From: an uncultured Clostridia bacterium
GTDB lineage: Bacteria > Bacillota > Clostridia > UBA1381 > UBA9506
Assembly (NCBI GenBank): GCA_934438075.1
Contig: CAKSBF010000001.1
Location: 310,001-374,000, forward strand
Direction: 5' to 3'
Length of the DNA: 64,000 bases
Below the pieces are notes generated by a model. The model was not told the origin of the DNA. It saw only the letters and a list, made by a program, of their open reading frames with translations, and searched no databases. This document shows positions 49,132 to 57,927 of the stretch, one piece after another; positions within the stretch are counted from its first letter, which is position 1; each line of letters starts with the position of its first letter. The translations under genes and the position numbers were made by a program.

Positions 49132-50100
49132 ATGGAAAAAAATCAGGAGGCGCTCAGGCGCCACATTACGAGTATAGGCGGTCAGGCGGTCATCGAAGGC
49201 GTTATGATGCGCGGTCCGAAGGAGATCGCCGTTGCCGTACGCAAGCCGGACGGCGAGATTGAGATTGATAAAAAGCCGATCGCTTCTATCATCCAGAAGC
49301 ATAAATTTTTCAAATTGCCGATTGTCCGCGGTGTAGTAGCTTTTATCGAATCACTTGTCATCGGAACCAAGGCGCTGATGTATTCCGCGTCATTTTACGA
49401 TGTCGAAGAGGAAGAGGACAAGGCAAAAAAGGCTGTTATGACCGAAGAAGAACGCAAAAAGCAGGAGGAAAAGGACAACCGCGCCATGAATTTTGCCATT
49501 TATTCTTCTGTCGTCATCGCACTTGTATTCGGCATTTGCGTTTTTATGTTGCTTCCTACTTTTTTGGTTGGTTTTGTCAAGCAGCACATTACAAGCGGCG
49601 TTTTGGCAACTCTTTTAGAAGGCGCTGTACGCATTGCCATTTTTCTTGCATACATTGCCCTGGTTTCTAATATGAAGGATATTCGGCGCGTCTTCGAATA
49701 TCACGGTGCAGAGCATAAAACCATTTTTTGCTATGAAAGCGGCGAAGAACTTACCGTAGAAAATGCACGCAAATTTAAGCGCCTGCATCCGCGCTGCGGT
49801 ACCAGCTTTTTGTTGATTGTTATGGTTGTCAGCATTATTTTGTTTTCTTTTATTTCGTGGGACAACCCATGGATGCGCATTGTCCTGCGTTTAGCCCTGC
49901 TCCCTGTTGTTGCCGGTCTTTCCTACGAAGTGATTAAGCTTGCCGGACGCAGCACAGGAAAGGTTATGCGCATTGTCAGCGCGCCGGGAATGTGGCTGCA
50001 AAAGCTCACCACACGCGAACCGGACGACAGCCAGCTGGAAGTGGCAATTGCTTCTTTAAAAAGTGTGTTAACGGGCAATATTGAGGATGACAAATGGTAA
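49132..50100 (+). CDS. DUF1385 membrane protein (YqhQ-like)
   Basis: 322-residue integral membrane protein of unknown function, widespread in Firmicutes. The conserved opening GGQAVIEGVMMRGP (about 18) and the central FEYHGAEHKTIFCYE (about 195), with HPRCGTSFL after it, are the family hallmarks. About five membrane segments follow. In Clostridia this gene is commonly placed beside prmC and prfA; here prmC overlaps it by 7 nt. Confidence 0.9.
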   Translation: MEKNQEALRRHITSIGGQAVIEGVMMRGPKEIAVAVRKPDGEIEIDKKPIASIIQKHKFFKLPIVRGVVAFIESLVIGTKALMYSASFYDVEEEEDKAKKAVMTEEERKKQEEKDNRAMNFAIYSSVVIALVFGICVFMLLPTFLVGFVKQHITSGVLATLLEGAVRIAIFLAYIALVSNMKDIRRVFEYHGAEHKTIFCYESGEELTVENARKFKRLHPRCGTSFLLIVMVVSIILFSFISWDNPWMRIVLRLALLPVVAGLSYEVIKLAGRSTGKVMRIVSAPGMWLQKLTTREPDDSQLEVAIASLKSVLTGNIEDDKW

Positions 50101-50948
50101 AAACATATCAAGCGCTTTTGCGTGAATCCGCAGAGGCGCTTTCTTGCACTTCTGATACACCGCGCCTCGACGCGGAAATTTTACTGTCCGGTCTGCTCGG
50201 CAAAGAACGCGTTTGGCTCGCAGTGCACGCACGCGAACAAGCCACTGATGAGGTTTGTCAAAAAATGCAATCTCTCACGGTACGCCGTGCCAGACATGAA
50301 CCGATTGCCTACCTGGTCGGTGAGCGCGAATTTATGGGGCTGCCCTTTTTTGTTTGTCCCGGCGTGCTGATTCCCCGGCCTGATACGGAAACACTTGTTG
50401 AGGCGGTATTAAAAGAAAATATGACCGAAAATCCGCATATCATAGATTTGTGCACCGGCAGCGGAGCCATTGCCGTCAGTCTGGCGCATTACCTTCCGAA
50501 ATCAACCGTACTTGCAGTAGATTTTTCTGAAATCTGTGTGAAAACAGCACAGGAAAATGCTGAACGCAACGGCGTGCAGAAACGCGTAAGTCTCCTTCAC
50601 GGCGACATTTTGTCAGATTCCTTTGCACAAAACATGGCACGCAAGGCTGACATTTTGGTATCAAACCCACCTTATATCCGCAGCTCCGAGCTTCCCGGAC
50701 TCATGCCGGATGTCAAAGATTATGAGCCTTCCTCCGCTTTGGACGGCGGCGATGACGGTCTCGTTTTCTATCGCAGAATCGCAAAACTGCTGCCTTCTCT
50801 TTTACACCACGGCGGTCTGCTCGCCTTAGAGGCAGGACACGACCAAGCGGAGGACATTGCGGAAATCTTACGGCAAAGCAATTGCCGCAATATTCATTTC
50901 TCCTGTGACTTATCGGGAATTCGGCGTGTTGTAATCGCATCTTTTTAA
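50094..50948 (+). CDS. prmC: Release factor glutamine methyltransferase
   Basis: Methylates the Gln of the GGQ motif of peptide release factors. 284 residues. The SAM-binding motif IIDLCTGSGAIAVSLA (about 122-137) and substrate motif VSNPPYIR (about 185) are characteristic of PrmC. IPRPDTETLVE is the conserved junction to the N-terminal helical domain. prfA is not next to it; an inorganic pyrophosphatase gene follows instead. Confidence 0.94.
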   Translation: MVKTYQALLRESAEALSCTSDTPRLDAEILLSGLLGKERVWLAVHAREQATDEVCQKMQSLTVRRARHEPIAYLVGEREFMGLPFFVCPGVLIPRPDTETLVEAVLKENMTENPHIIDLCTGSGAIAVSLAHYLPKSTVLAVDFSEICVKTAQENAERNGVQKRVSLLHGDILSDSFAQNMARKADILVSNPPYIRSSELPGLMPDVKDYEPSSALDGGDDGLVFYRRIAKLLPSLLHHGGLLALEAGHDQAEDIAEILRQSNCRNIHFSCDLSGIRRVVIASF

Positions 50949-50958
50949 AATTTACGGC

Positions 50959-50987
50959 TTGCAAACAGCTGCAGCATTTGATATACT
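50959..50987 (+). promoter_or_regulatory. Promoter of ppa
   Basis: TTGCAA (50959-50964), 17-bp spacer, TATACT (50982-50987). Confidence 0.65.
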
Positions 50988-51025
50988 AAAAGCGAGAGAG
51001 GAAATAATCAACGGGAGGAATTAAT

Positions 51026-51559
51026 TTGAGTAATATCTGGCACGACATTAATCCCAAACGGATTCAGCCTCGCGACTTTATCACGGTGATTGAAATCCCG
51101 CAGGGGAGCAAGAAAAAGTATGAGTTGGACAAGGAAACGGGAATGTTAATTCTTGACCGCATTCTCTACACCTCAACACGCTATCCTGCGAATTACGGTT
51201 TTATACCGCGGACCTATGCCGATGATTTGGACCCGCTTGATGTGCTTCTGCTTTGTTCGGAAGAGCTTGCGCCTCTTACATTGGTGCGAAGCTACCCCAT
51301 CGGCGTGATTTCTATGATAGACAACGGCAGAAATGATGAAAAAATTATTGCGATTCCTTTTTCCGATCCAACGTATCAAAAATATACGGATATCGCGCAG
51401 CTTCCGGAACATATTTTTGATGAAATGCGCCACTTTTTCTCAGTATATAAGGCGCTTGAGGGAAAAGAAACGGCAGTAAATGAAGTCAGCGGTCCGGAAA
51501 ACGCCGTAAAAATTATTGAAAAAGCTATCGAAAGTTACATTGATCACTACTGTAAATAA
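51026..51559 (+). CDS. ppa: Inorganic diphosphatase, family I
   Basis: Hydrolyses pyrophosphate to drive biosynthetic reactions. 177 residues. Active-site landmarks are EIPQGSKKKYELDKETG, YPANYGFIPRTYADDLDPLDVLLL (with the DxDPxD metal motif) and the C-terminal Lys/Tyr region (FFSVYKALEGKE). The start is a TTG with GGGAGG 9 nt upstream. It is a single-gene unit between its own promoter and terminator. Confidence 0.95.
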   Translation: MSNIWHDINPKRIQPRDFITVIEIPQGSKKKYELDKETGMLILDRILYTSTRYPANYGFIPRTYADDLDPLDVLLLCSEELAPLTLVRSYPIGVISMIDNGRNDEKIIAIPFSDPTYQKYTDIAQLPEHIFDEMRHFFSVYKALEGKETAVNEVSGPENAVKIIEKAIESYIDHYCK

Positions 51560-51568
51560 GCCTTTTCG

Positions 51569-51604
51569 GAGCGATGCAAATCTCATTCTGCATGGCTCTT
51601 TTTT
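51569..51604 (+). terminator. ppa terminator
   Basis: GAGC-G-ATGCA / TGCAT-G-GCTC stem with one G-G mismatch (51569-51598) and T6. Confidence 0.88.
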
Positions 51605-51630
51605 CTATTAATAACTTGGTCGATTTTTCA

Positions 51631-51659
51631 TTGCAATATGGCGAAAAAAAGGGTATAAT
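51631..51659 (+). promoter_or_regulatory. Promoter of the M24 peptidase gene
   Basis: TTGCAA (51631-51636), 17-bp spacer, TATAAT (51654-51659). Confidence 0.75.
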
Positions 51660-51681
51660 AAGATAAAAAAGGGTGATGAGC

Positions 51682-52737
51682 TTGTCACAAAAACGAATCC
51701 GGCATCTGCTGGGCGAATTTCCCGGTGATGCTGTTTTAATTACCAGTCCGAAAAACCGTTTTTATTACAGTGGCTTTACCGGAACGGAAGCCGCTTTAAT
51801 TATTACAAACAATGAAAATTATATTTTTACCGATTCACGCTATCACATACAGGCACGCGAACAAGCAGCCGATTTTACTTTAATCGACTCGGCAAAAACA
51901 TCCGCGTCCGATTTTTTAAAGCAGCACAGCGCACGCCACATCGGCATAGAAGAAAACTTTATGACCGTGCGCGAATACCAAAATCTCTGCGGAAAGTTAG
52001 ACCGTGCCACGCTGGAAGGAATCAGCGGACTAATCCAACAGCAGCGAAAAATAAAAGATGCCGATGAAATTACGCTGATCCGCCGTGCCGCGCAGATCGC
52101 GGACAATGCTTTCGAGCATATTATCGGCAAAATTGCAGCGGGACGCACAGAACGCGAACTGGCGCTGGAACTGGAGTTTTTTATGCGCTCACAAGGTGCG
52201 GAAGGTTTATCGTTTGAAACTATTTTTGCTTCCGGCTTGCGTTCTGCCATGCCTCATGGAACAGCAAGTGACAAGCCGCTGGAACACGGCGATTTTATTA
52301 CCATGGATTATGGCTGTCTGTACGGCGGTTATTGCAGCGATATGACACGCACGGTTGTTTTGGGCCACGCCTCGGAACAACAAAAAGAAATCTACAATAT
52401 TGTACTGCAGGCACAGCAAACCGCTTTGAAAACTATTCGTGCGGGGATCTTGGCCAAAGATGCCGATAAGGCTGCACGTGACATTATTACTGCCGCCGGC
52501 TACGGCAAATATTTTGGGCACAGCCTCGGACACAGCCTGGGGCTCGATATCCATGAAGCGCCGTCGCTGTCTCCAAAATCAGAGGAGCGCCTATGCGCTG
52601 ATATGCTCATAACTGATGAACCCGGCATTTACATTGAAGATTTCGGCGGTGTCAGAATCGAAGATTTACTGCTGATAACAGAGACCGGCTGTGAAAACCT
52701 GACCTCTTCTCCCAAAAAGCTTTTGGAAATTCATTAA
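51682..52737 (+). CDS. Xaa-Pro aminopeptidase family (M24B)
   Basis: Metallo-aminopeptidase, 351 residues, that removes N-terminal residues before proline. The creatinase N-terminal domain (about 1-115) is followed by the pita-bread fold. The five metal ligands are visible: Asp in FITMDYGCLYGGYCSDMTRT (two Asp), His in FGHSLGHSLGLDIHEAP, Glu in ITDEPGIYIEDFGG, and Glu in VRIEDLLLI. The TTG at 51682 is preferred (AAGGG at 8 nt); an ATG at 51676 sits too near the ribosome site. Confidence 0.9.
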   Translation: MSQKRIRHLLGEFPGDAVLITSPKNRFYYSGFTGTEAALIITNNENYIFTDSRYHIQAREQAADFTLIDSAKTSASDFLKQHSARHIGIEENFMTVREYQNLCGKLDRATLEGISGLIQQQRKIKDADEITLIRRAAQIADNAFEHIIGKIAAGRTERELALELEFFMRSQGAEGLSFETIFASGLRSAMPHGTASDKPLEHGDFITMDYGCLYGGYCSDMTRTVVLGHASEQQKEIYNIVLQAQQTALKTIRAGILAKDADKAARDIITAAGYGKYFGHSLGHSLGLDIHEAPSLSPKSEERLCADMLITDEPGIYIEDFGGVRIEDLLLITETGCENLTSSPKKLLEIH

Positions 52738-52757
52738 GACATTCGGAGCGTGACAAC

Positions 52758-54290
52758 ATGATAACAAAAATCAAAAGCTGCGGATTACTTGGCATTGACG
52801 GATATATGGTCGATGTGGAAACAGATATTGCAAACGGCATGCCCGCCTTTGATGTGGTGGGACTACCCGATGCTGCCGTACGCGAATCACGCGAACGTGT
52901 CCGTTCGGCCATGAAAAATTGCGGCCTCTCTTTTCCGCAAAAACGCATTACCGTAAATCTTGCTCCCGCCAACATCAAAAAAGCAGGTCCTTTTTACGAT
53001 TTACCGATCTGTATCGGTTTGCTTGCAAGCTCAGAACAGATAGAAGCCGCACCTTTAAACGAATATCTCTTTCTCGGAGAGCTGTCCCTTACCGGTGAGC
53101 TGCGGCCTGTTACGGGTGCACTGCCTATGGTTATGTGCGCTTTGGAACACGGTGTGCGGAAAATCATATTACCTGCCGCAAACGCTTCTGAGGCAGCCGT
53201 AGTCAGCGGCGCGGAAATTTATCCTGCTCATTCTTTGAATGAAATTATCGCCCATCTGACAGGGATACAACCCATTGCACGTTTTTGCGTAGACATCGAC
53301 AAATTGTTTCTTTCATATGAAAAATACCACGTTGATTTTTCCGAAGTCAAGGGACAGGAAAATGTAAAAAGGGCACTGGAGGTAGCTGCCGCAGGCGGAC
53401 ACAACTGCCTGCTGATAGGCTCTCCCGGTTCCGGAAAAACCATGCTGGCACAGCGTCTGCCCACCATTTTGCCGCGGCTCTCTTTTGATGAGGCACTGGA
53501 AGTCACAAAACTGTACAGTATTGCAGGTTTGCTTCCGGAGGGCACTCCCCTGCTCTCCACAAGACCCTTCCGCAGTCCGCACCACACCATTTCCGCCGTA
53601 GGACTTTCCGGCGGAGGCAGCACACCGCACCCGGGCGAAATCAGCCTTGCGCACAATGGGGTTTTATTTTTAGATGAACTGCCCGAATTTTCTAAAGAGG
53701 CGCTGGAAGTAATGCGTCAGCCGTTAGAAGATGGCAAGGTTACGATTGCACGCGTGAACGCCACGCTTACCTATCCCTGTAACACTATGCTGATTGCCGC
53801 AATGAATCCATGCAAGTGCGGCTATTACGGAGACAGTACCAGGGAATGTACCTGCACGCAAGCACAGGTCCGCCAATACCTCAGCCGAATCAGCGGTCCG
53901 CTTCTTGACCGTATAGATTTACACGTTGAAGTTCCGGCAGTAAAATATCAGGATCTTGCACAAAAAACACATGGCGAATCCTCTGCACAAATACGTGAAC
54001 GCGTGGAAAATGCCCGTAAAATTCAGCAGGAGCGTTTCGCCGGTTTTGATGGCATATACTCCAATTCACAGATGACGCCGAGCATGACGGAACAATTTTG
54101 CCGTTTGGGAGAAAACGAAGCCGCTATACTAAAAGCCGCTTTTGAAAATCTTGGTCTCTCGGCACGCGCACACAACCGAATCCTGAAGGTGGCGCGTACC
54201 ATTGCTGATTTGGCAGGCAGTGACAACATCCAGGTGGTCCATCTGGCAGAGGCAATTCAATATAGAAGTTTAGACAGAAAATATCTGTAA
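52758..54290 (+). CDS. YifB family Mg-chelatase-like AAA ATPase
   Basis: 510 residues. N-terminal Lon-protease-like (ChlI) domain (about 1-170), AAA+ core with Walker A GSPGSGKTML (about 220) and Walker B GVLFLDELPEFSKEALEVMRQPLEDG, a Cys cluster CKCGYYGDSTRECTC, and a C-terminal helical lid (LSARAHNRILKVARTIADLAG). Also called ComM; in Gram-negative bacteria it is a helicase that helps branch migration in transformation, while the role in Clostridia is not established. It starts 20 nt after the peptidase. Confidence 0.92.
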   Translation: MITKIKSCGLLGIDGYMVDVETDIANGMPAFDVVGLPDAAVRESRERVRSAMKNCGLSFPQKRITVNLAPANIKKAGPFYDLPICIGLLASSEQIEAAPLNEYLFLGELSLTGELRPVTGALPMVMCALEHGVRKIILPAANASEAAVVSGAEIYPAHSLNEIIAHLTGIQPIARFCVDIDKLFLSYEKYHVDFSEVKGQENVKRALEVAAAGGHNCLLIGSPGSGKTMLAQRLPTILPRLSFDEALEVTKLYSIAGLLPEGTPLLSTRPFRSPHHTISAVGLSGGGSTPHPGEISLAHNGVLFLDELPEFSKEALEVMRQPLEDGKVTIARVNATLTYPCNTMLIAAMNPCKCGYYGDSTRECTCTQAQVRQYLSRISGPLLDRIDLHVEVPAVKYQDLAQKTHGESSAQIRERVENARKIQQERFAGFDGIYSNSQMTPSMTEQFCRLGENEAAILKAAFENLGLSARAHNRILKVARTIADLAGSDNIQVVHLAEAIQYRSLDRKYL

Positions 54291-54292
54291 AA

Positions 54293-54329
54293 ATGGGGTT
54301 GCCGTATAAAGCCGGCAGCCCCATTTTTG
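54293..54329. terminator. Bidirectional terminator between yifB and the flavin reductase gene
   Basis: ATGGGGTTGCCG / CGGCAGCCCCAT stem (54293-54324, one T-G pair) with T5 after it on the plus strand and T5 on the minus strand. Confidence 0.9.
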
Positions 54330-54334
54330 TAATA

Positions 54335-54844
54335 TTATTTTGTCAGTACCTTTTCAATTTCTACAATATATAAAGTATGATAATCCCCAACGCCGTAAAA
54401 CTGCTCCGGCAACTTTTCCGAATAAAATCCTTCCTTTACAAAATCCTGATGATACATTTTCCTGCACTGCAGCACCAAACGGCTCTCTTCAAAGTACGGA
54501 GCTCCGTCACCCGTCACAACGTGCAGTCCGCTCTTCGCTATTTTATCTTCGTCTCTGCCCGAAACACTGCCCAAATAACTTAATGCCTTTTTATATTCTT
54601 CCGGAAAGAAGGTTAATGAGAAGCATTCTGCACTGTCAATAAATTCCTTTGTATAGCGCTGTGGACGAATCACAACATAAGCCGCATTTTTACCCCATAT
54701 TACACCAACGCCGCCCCATGATGCGGTCATGGTATTCACGCTTCCATCCGGTTTCTGCGCCGTTACCAGCATCCACTGCGTCCCTATCATGGCAAACGGA
54801 TTGCCTGTGATTTCCTCTGCTCTTATTTCATGAAATTTTTCCAT
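54335..54844 (-). CDS. Flavin reductase family (FMN-binding) protein
   Basis: 169 residues, FMN-binding split-barrel of the flavin-reductase-like group. MTASWGGVGVIWGKNAAYVVIRPQRYTKEFI (about 38-68) has the residues typical of flavin contact in the family. Function beyond flavin binding is unknown. It follows csoR by 15 nt in the copper locus and may be carried with it. Confidence 0.85.
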   Translation of the reverse strand: MEKFHEIRAEEITGNPFAMIGTQWMLVTAQKPDGSVNTMTASWGGVGVIWGKNAAYVVIRPQRYTKEFIDSAECFSLTFFPEEYKKALSYLGSVSGRDEDKIAKSGLHVVTGDGAPYFEESRLVLQCRKMYHQDFVKEGFYSEKLPEQFYGVGDYHTLYIVEIEKVLTK

Positions 54845-54859
54845 TTTGTCTGCTCCCTT

Positions 54860-55126
54860 CTACAGTCTTTTATAAATCTTCATCAATTCCTCAATTTTCG
54901 CTTCTGATTCTTTTTCATCGCCGGAAAGAAATGCCTCCCGCACACAGCAAGATAAATGCGCATGAATAATCTCCTGATTTACACGTTTCAGCACAGCCTC
55001 AGCCGCCGATATCTGGCAAGAAATATCAGGGCAATATCTGTCCTCCTCCACCATTTTTAAAATACCGTCAATCTGGCCGCGCGCAGTCTTTAAGAGTCTG
55101 GTTACCTTTTCTTTATCCGCTTTCAT
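54860..55126 (-). CDS. csoR: CsoR family copper-sensing repressor
   Basis: Helical DNA-binding repressor released by Cu(I), 88 residues. The Cys-x-His-x3-Cys sensor residues are present: Cys32 (DRYCPDIS), His57 and Cys61 (HAHLSCC). KVTRLLKTARGQIDGILKMVEEDRYC is the typical first half. A GC-rich dyad upstream of copA is the likely operator. It lies 4 nt after the copA frame and is therefore repressed with its own target operon. Confidence 0.92.
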   Translation of the reverse strand: MKADKEKVTRLLKTARGQIDGILKMVEEDRYCPDISCQISAAEAVLKRVNQEIIHAHLSCCVREAFLSGDEKESEAKIEELMKIYKRL

Positions 55127-55130
55127 TGCA

Positions 55131-55346
55131 TCACTGCCCTTCTATCGAAATAACCTCATAGCCTGCATCCGTTACTGCACTGCGCAGCACATCGTCTGCA
55201 ACCTCATGCACCAGCTCAATATCAGCACATTTGTCCTCCAGCGATACCGTAACGCCGCCGACTCCTTCCACAGCACCAAGCGCTTTTTCTACCCTTGCGG
55301 AGCAGTGACCGCACGACATTCCTTCGATAAACATTTTCTTTTGCAT
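55131..55346 (-). CDS. copZ: Possible separate CopZ copper chaperone from an internal start
   Basis: Within the copA frame, AAAGGAG stands 9 nt before an in-frame ATG at 55346. Translation from it gives a complete 71-residue CopZ (MQKKMFIEGMSCGHC..., ending VISIEGQ), the standard length of the free chaperone. So both the fused protein and free CopZ could be made. Equally the site may be a relic of a separate copZ whose stop codon upstream was lost. The ribosome site and length are direct observation; use is inferred. Confidence 0.55.
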   Translation of the reverse strand: MQKKMFIEGMSCGHCSARVEKALGAVEGVGGVTVSLEDKCADIELVHEVADDVLRSAVTDAGYEVISIEGQ

Positions 55347-57650
55347 TTTTCTATTCTCCTTTGTTTTATGATTATATTCTGTATTTCCGTATTTAGAACG
55401 GAAAAATTTCAGCCGAAGCGCGTTACTTACTACGCAAACCGAGCTTAAACTCATTGCCGCCGCCCCAATCATCGGACTCAGGCGAACATGAAAGGCGGGA
55501 TAGAATACCCCGGCCGCAAGCGGAATACCAATACAGTTATAAAAGAAAGCCCAAAAAAGGTTTTCCTTAATGTTTCTCATAGCCGCACGACTTAGCTCAA
55601 TCGCTGTCACGACATCACGCAAATCATTTTTCATCAGCACCACATCAGCCGATTCCATAGCAATATCCGTCCCGGCGCCGATTGCAAAACCCACATCCGC
55701 ACGCATTAACGCCGGTGCGTCATTAATGCCGTCACCAACCATAATCACCTTTTTCCCCTGCTCTTTCAGCAAGCGTATTTCACGCTCTTTGTCCTGCGGA
55801 AGCACCTCAGCCACCGCACGGCTGATTCCCGTTTGTTTTCGAATCGCCTCTGCGGTACGCGCATTATCCCCTGTAAGCATGATTACTTCTAGTCCCATTT
55901 TCTGCATTCGCGAAATGGCTTCACTGCTGCTCGGTCGAACCGTATCCGCCACAGCAATAATACCTAAAAAGGCGCCGTCTTTTGCAAAATAAAGCGGTGT
56001 CTTCCCCTGCTGCGCCAGCTGTTCGCCGTGTTCGCCCCATGAAGCAACCGCAACATTGTTTTGCTCCAGCCATGCACGATTTCCCGCAAGCACAGTTTCA
56101 CCGCCGCATACTGCACGCAGACCCAGGCCCGGTTCATTCTGAAACTCGCTGCATTCAGGCAGACTAAAGCCCTTTTCGCTGCTCTTTTCCATAACCGCAC
56201 GCGCAAGCGGATGTTCCGATTTTTGCTCCGCCGCTGCGGCAATGGTCAAAAATGCATCCATATCGCCGTCTGCTGCAATAATATCTGTAACACGCGGCTT
56301 GCCTTCCGTAACCGTGCCGGTTTTATCCAGCACAATAGCGTTTGCCTCCCGTGCCAGCTGCAAACTTTCCGCAATTTTAAACAAAATACCGTTTTCCGCA
56401 CCCTTGCCCATTGCAACCATAACAGCGGTAGGCGTTGCCAAGCCCAGAGCACAAGGGCAGGAGATTACCAAAACCGCAATGGCATTAGACAATGCAAACG
56501 AAAAAGCGTGTCCGGTTGCCATCCATACGATGAATGTAAGCAATGCAATCCCTATCACTATCGGCACAAACACACCGCTGATTTTATCAGCCAGCTTTGC
56601 TACCGGAGCCTTTGATGCCGAAGCATCCTCCACCAAACGGACAATTTGTGCCAACGCCGTATCACCGCCAACCCGGCTCGCGCGCATAGTAAATGCACCG
56701 GAAACATTTACCGTCGCTCCGGTAACAACATCCTCTGCCTTTTTCTCCACCGGCACGCTTTCGCCGCTGATTGCCGACTCATCTACCACACCGTATCCCT
56801 CTAAAACAATACCATCGACCGGAATTTTTGCCCCCGGTTTAACAACCAAAACATCTCCGACAACAACCTCATCAGAGGAAATTTCCGTTTCCTGTCCGTT
56901 TCTCAACACCACTGCCCGCGGCGGCGCAAGTTCCATCAGCTTGGTAATGGCCTCTGAGGTTTTTCCGGCCGAGCGCGCCTCAAAATATTTTCCAAGGGTA
57001 ACCAGAGTCAAAATCATCGCCGCCGATTCAAAATATACTTCCATCATAAAACGGTGCGCCAGTTCCATATTACCATGTCCCAATCCGTAGCCCGCCGCAT
57101 AAATTGCCGCTATACCATATGCCAGCGCCGCTCCTGCACCAACCGCTATCAGCGAATCCATATTCGGTGCACCTTGCAGCAGTCTCCGAAAACCAACCGT
57201 AAAGAATTTTCGATTAATAAAAACAACCGGAAGTGTCAGCAACAACTGTGTCATTAAAAAGGCAATGACATTTTCCGTGCCATTTAAAAAGGATGGCAGA
57301 GGCAAACCGACCATGTGCCCCATTGATAAAACCATCAAGAGCGCCAAAAAAATAACGGAAACGATAATGCGCCGTTTTGTTTCCTGCTGCTCCGTGCGAC
57401 CGGTATCCGCACGCTGCGGCATTGACTTTGCATCCTGCGTACCCTCTTGCACCGCACCGTAACCCGCCTTTTCCACAGCACGAATCACCTCCGCTGCATT
57501 CTCCTGACCTTCCTGATATTCTACCTGCATAGAATTTGTCAGAAGACTGACGGAAGCAGTTTTTACACACTCCAACGCATTAACTGCCTTTTCCACATGA
57601 GCGCTGCATGCACTGCATGTCATACCTGATATTTTAAATCTCTGTTTCAT
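55131..57650 (-). CDS. copA: Copper-exporting P1B-ATPase fused to a CopZ chaperone domain
   Basis: Copper exporter of 839 residues. Order: N-terminal HMA domain (CSACSAH, about 12-18), membrane helices, actuator (GESVPVEKK), metal-path motif SCPCALGLATP (about 395), DKTGTVTEGKP phosphorylation site, SEHPLARAV, and GDGINDAPAL hinge. Residues about 769-839 are a second complete HMA domain (EGMSCGHCSARVEKAL), joined by a linker (GNTEYNHKTKENRK) that looks like a translated former intergenic region. It contains its own ribosome site and ATG (see 55131-55346). Copper resistance follows from the family and csoR neighbour. Confidence 0.94.
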   Translation of the reverse strand: MKQRFKISGMTCSACSAHVEKAVNALECVKTASVSLLTNSMQVEYQEGQENAAEVIRAVEKAGYGAVQEGTQDAKSMPQRADTGRTEQQETKRRIIVSVIFLALLMVLSMGHMVGLPLPSFLNGTENVIAFLMTQLLLTLPVVFINRKFFTVGFRRLLQGAPNMDSLIAVGAGAALAYGIAAIYAAGYGLGHGNMELAHRFMMEVYFESAAMILTLVTLGKYFEARSAGKTSEAITKLMELAPPRAVVLRNGQETEISSDEVVVGDVLVVKPGAKIPVDGIVLEGYGVVDESAISGESVPVEKKAEDVVTGATVNVSGAFTMRASRVGGDTALAQIVRLVEDASASKAPVAKLADKISGVFVPIVIGIALLTFIVWMATGHAFSFALSNAIAVLVISCPCALGLATPTAVMVAMGKGAENGILFKIAESLQLAREANAIVLDKTGTVTEGKPRVTDIIAADGDMDAFLTIAAAAEQKSEHPLARAVMEKSSEKGFSLPECSEFQNEPGLGLRAVCGGETVLAGNRAWLEQNNVAVASWGEHGEQLAQQGKTPLYFAKDGAFLGIIAVADTVRPSSSEAISRMQKMGLEVIMLTGDNARTAEAIRKQTGISRAVAEVLPQDKEREIRLLKEQGKKVIMVGDGINDAPALMRADVGFAIGAGTDIAMESADVVLMKNDLRDVVTAIELSRAAMRNIKENLFWAFFYNCIGIPLAAGVFYPAFHVRLSPMIGAAAMSLSSVCVVSNALRLKFFRSKYGNTEYNHKTKENRKMQKKMFIEGMSCGHCSARVEKALGAVEGVGGVTVSLEDKCADIELVHEVADDVLRSAVTDAGYEVISIEGQ

Positions 57651-57668
57651 ATAAAATCACCTCAAGAA

Positions 57669-57722
57669 ATACCCCCACGGGGTGTATGTGTATATTATAT
57701 TTCTTTTCTCTGAAAAAGTCAA
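57669..57722 (-). promoter_or_regulatory. copA promoter with CsoR-type operator
   Basis: Minus strand TTGACT (57717-57722), 17-bp spacer, TATAAT (57694-57699). Just downstream, between the transcript start and the ribosome site, the G-tract dyad ATACACCCCGTGGGGGTAT (57669-57687) fits the CsoR operator pattern. Confidence 0.82.
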
Positions 57723-57810
57723 GGCAAAAAATAATATAACACTCCTATTATCACCAAAATTTAAAAATATTTTCATTCATGAAATTTCTGAGAATTTTAT
57801 TACAGAACCG

Positions 57811-57839
57811 TTTACATTTTTTTTACGTTGTGCTATAAT
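57811..57839 (+). promoter_or_regulatory. Promoter of the meso-DAP dehydrogenase gene
   Basis: TTTACA (57811-57816), 17-bp spacer, TATAAT (57834-57839). Confidence 0.82.
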
Positions 57840-57927
57840 TTTTTACGGTTAGATCTAATATCTGCCATTTCCTGAACAATAATTAAAATAAAGAAGGTTT
57901 TTGTATAAATCAACAGGAGGCATATTT

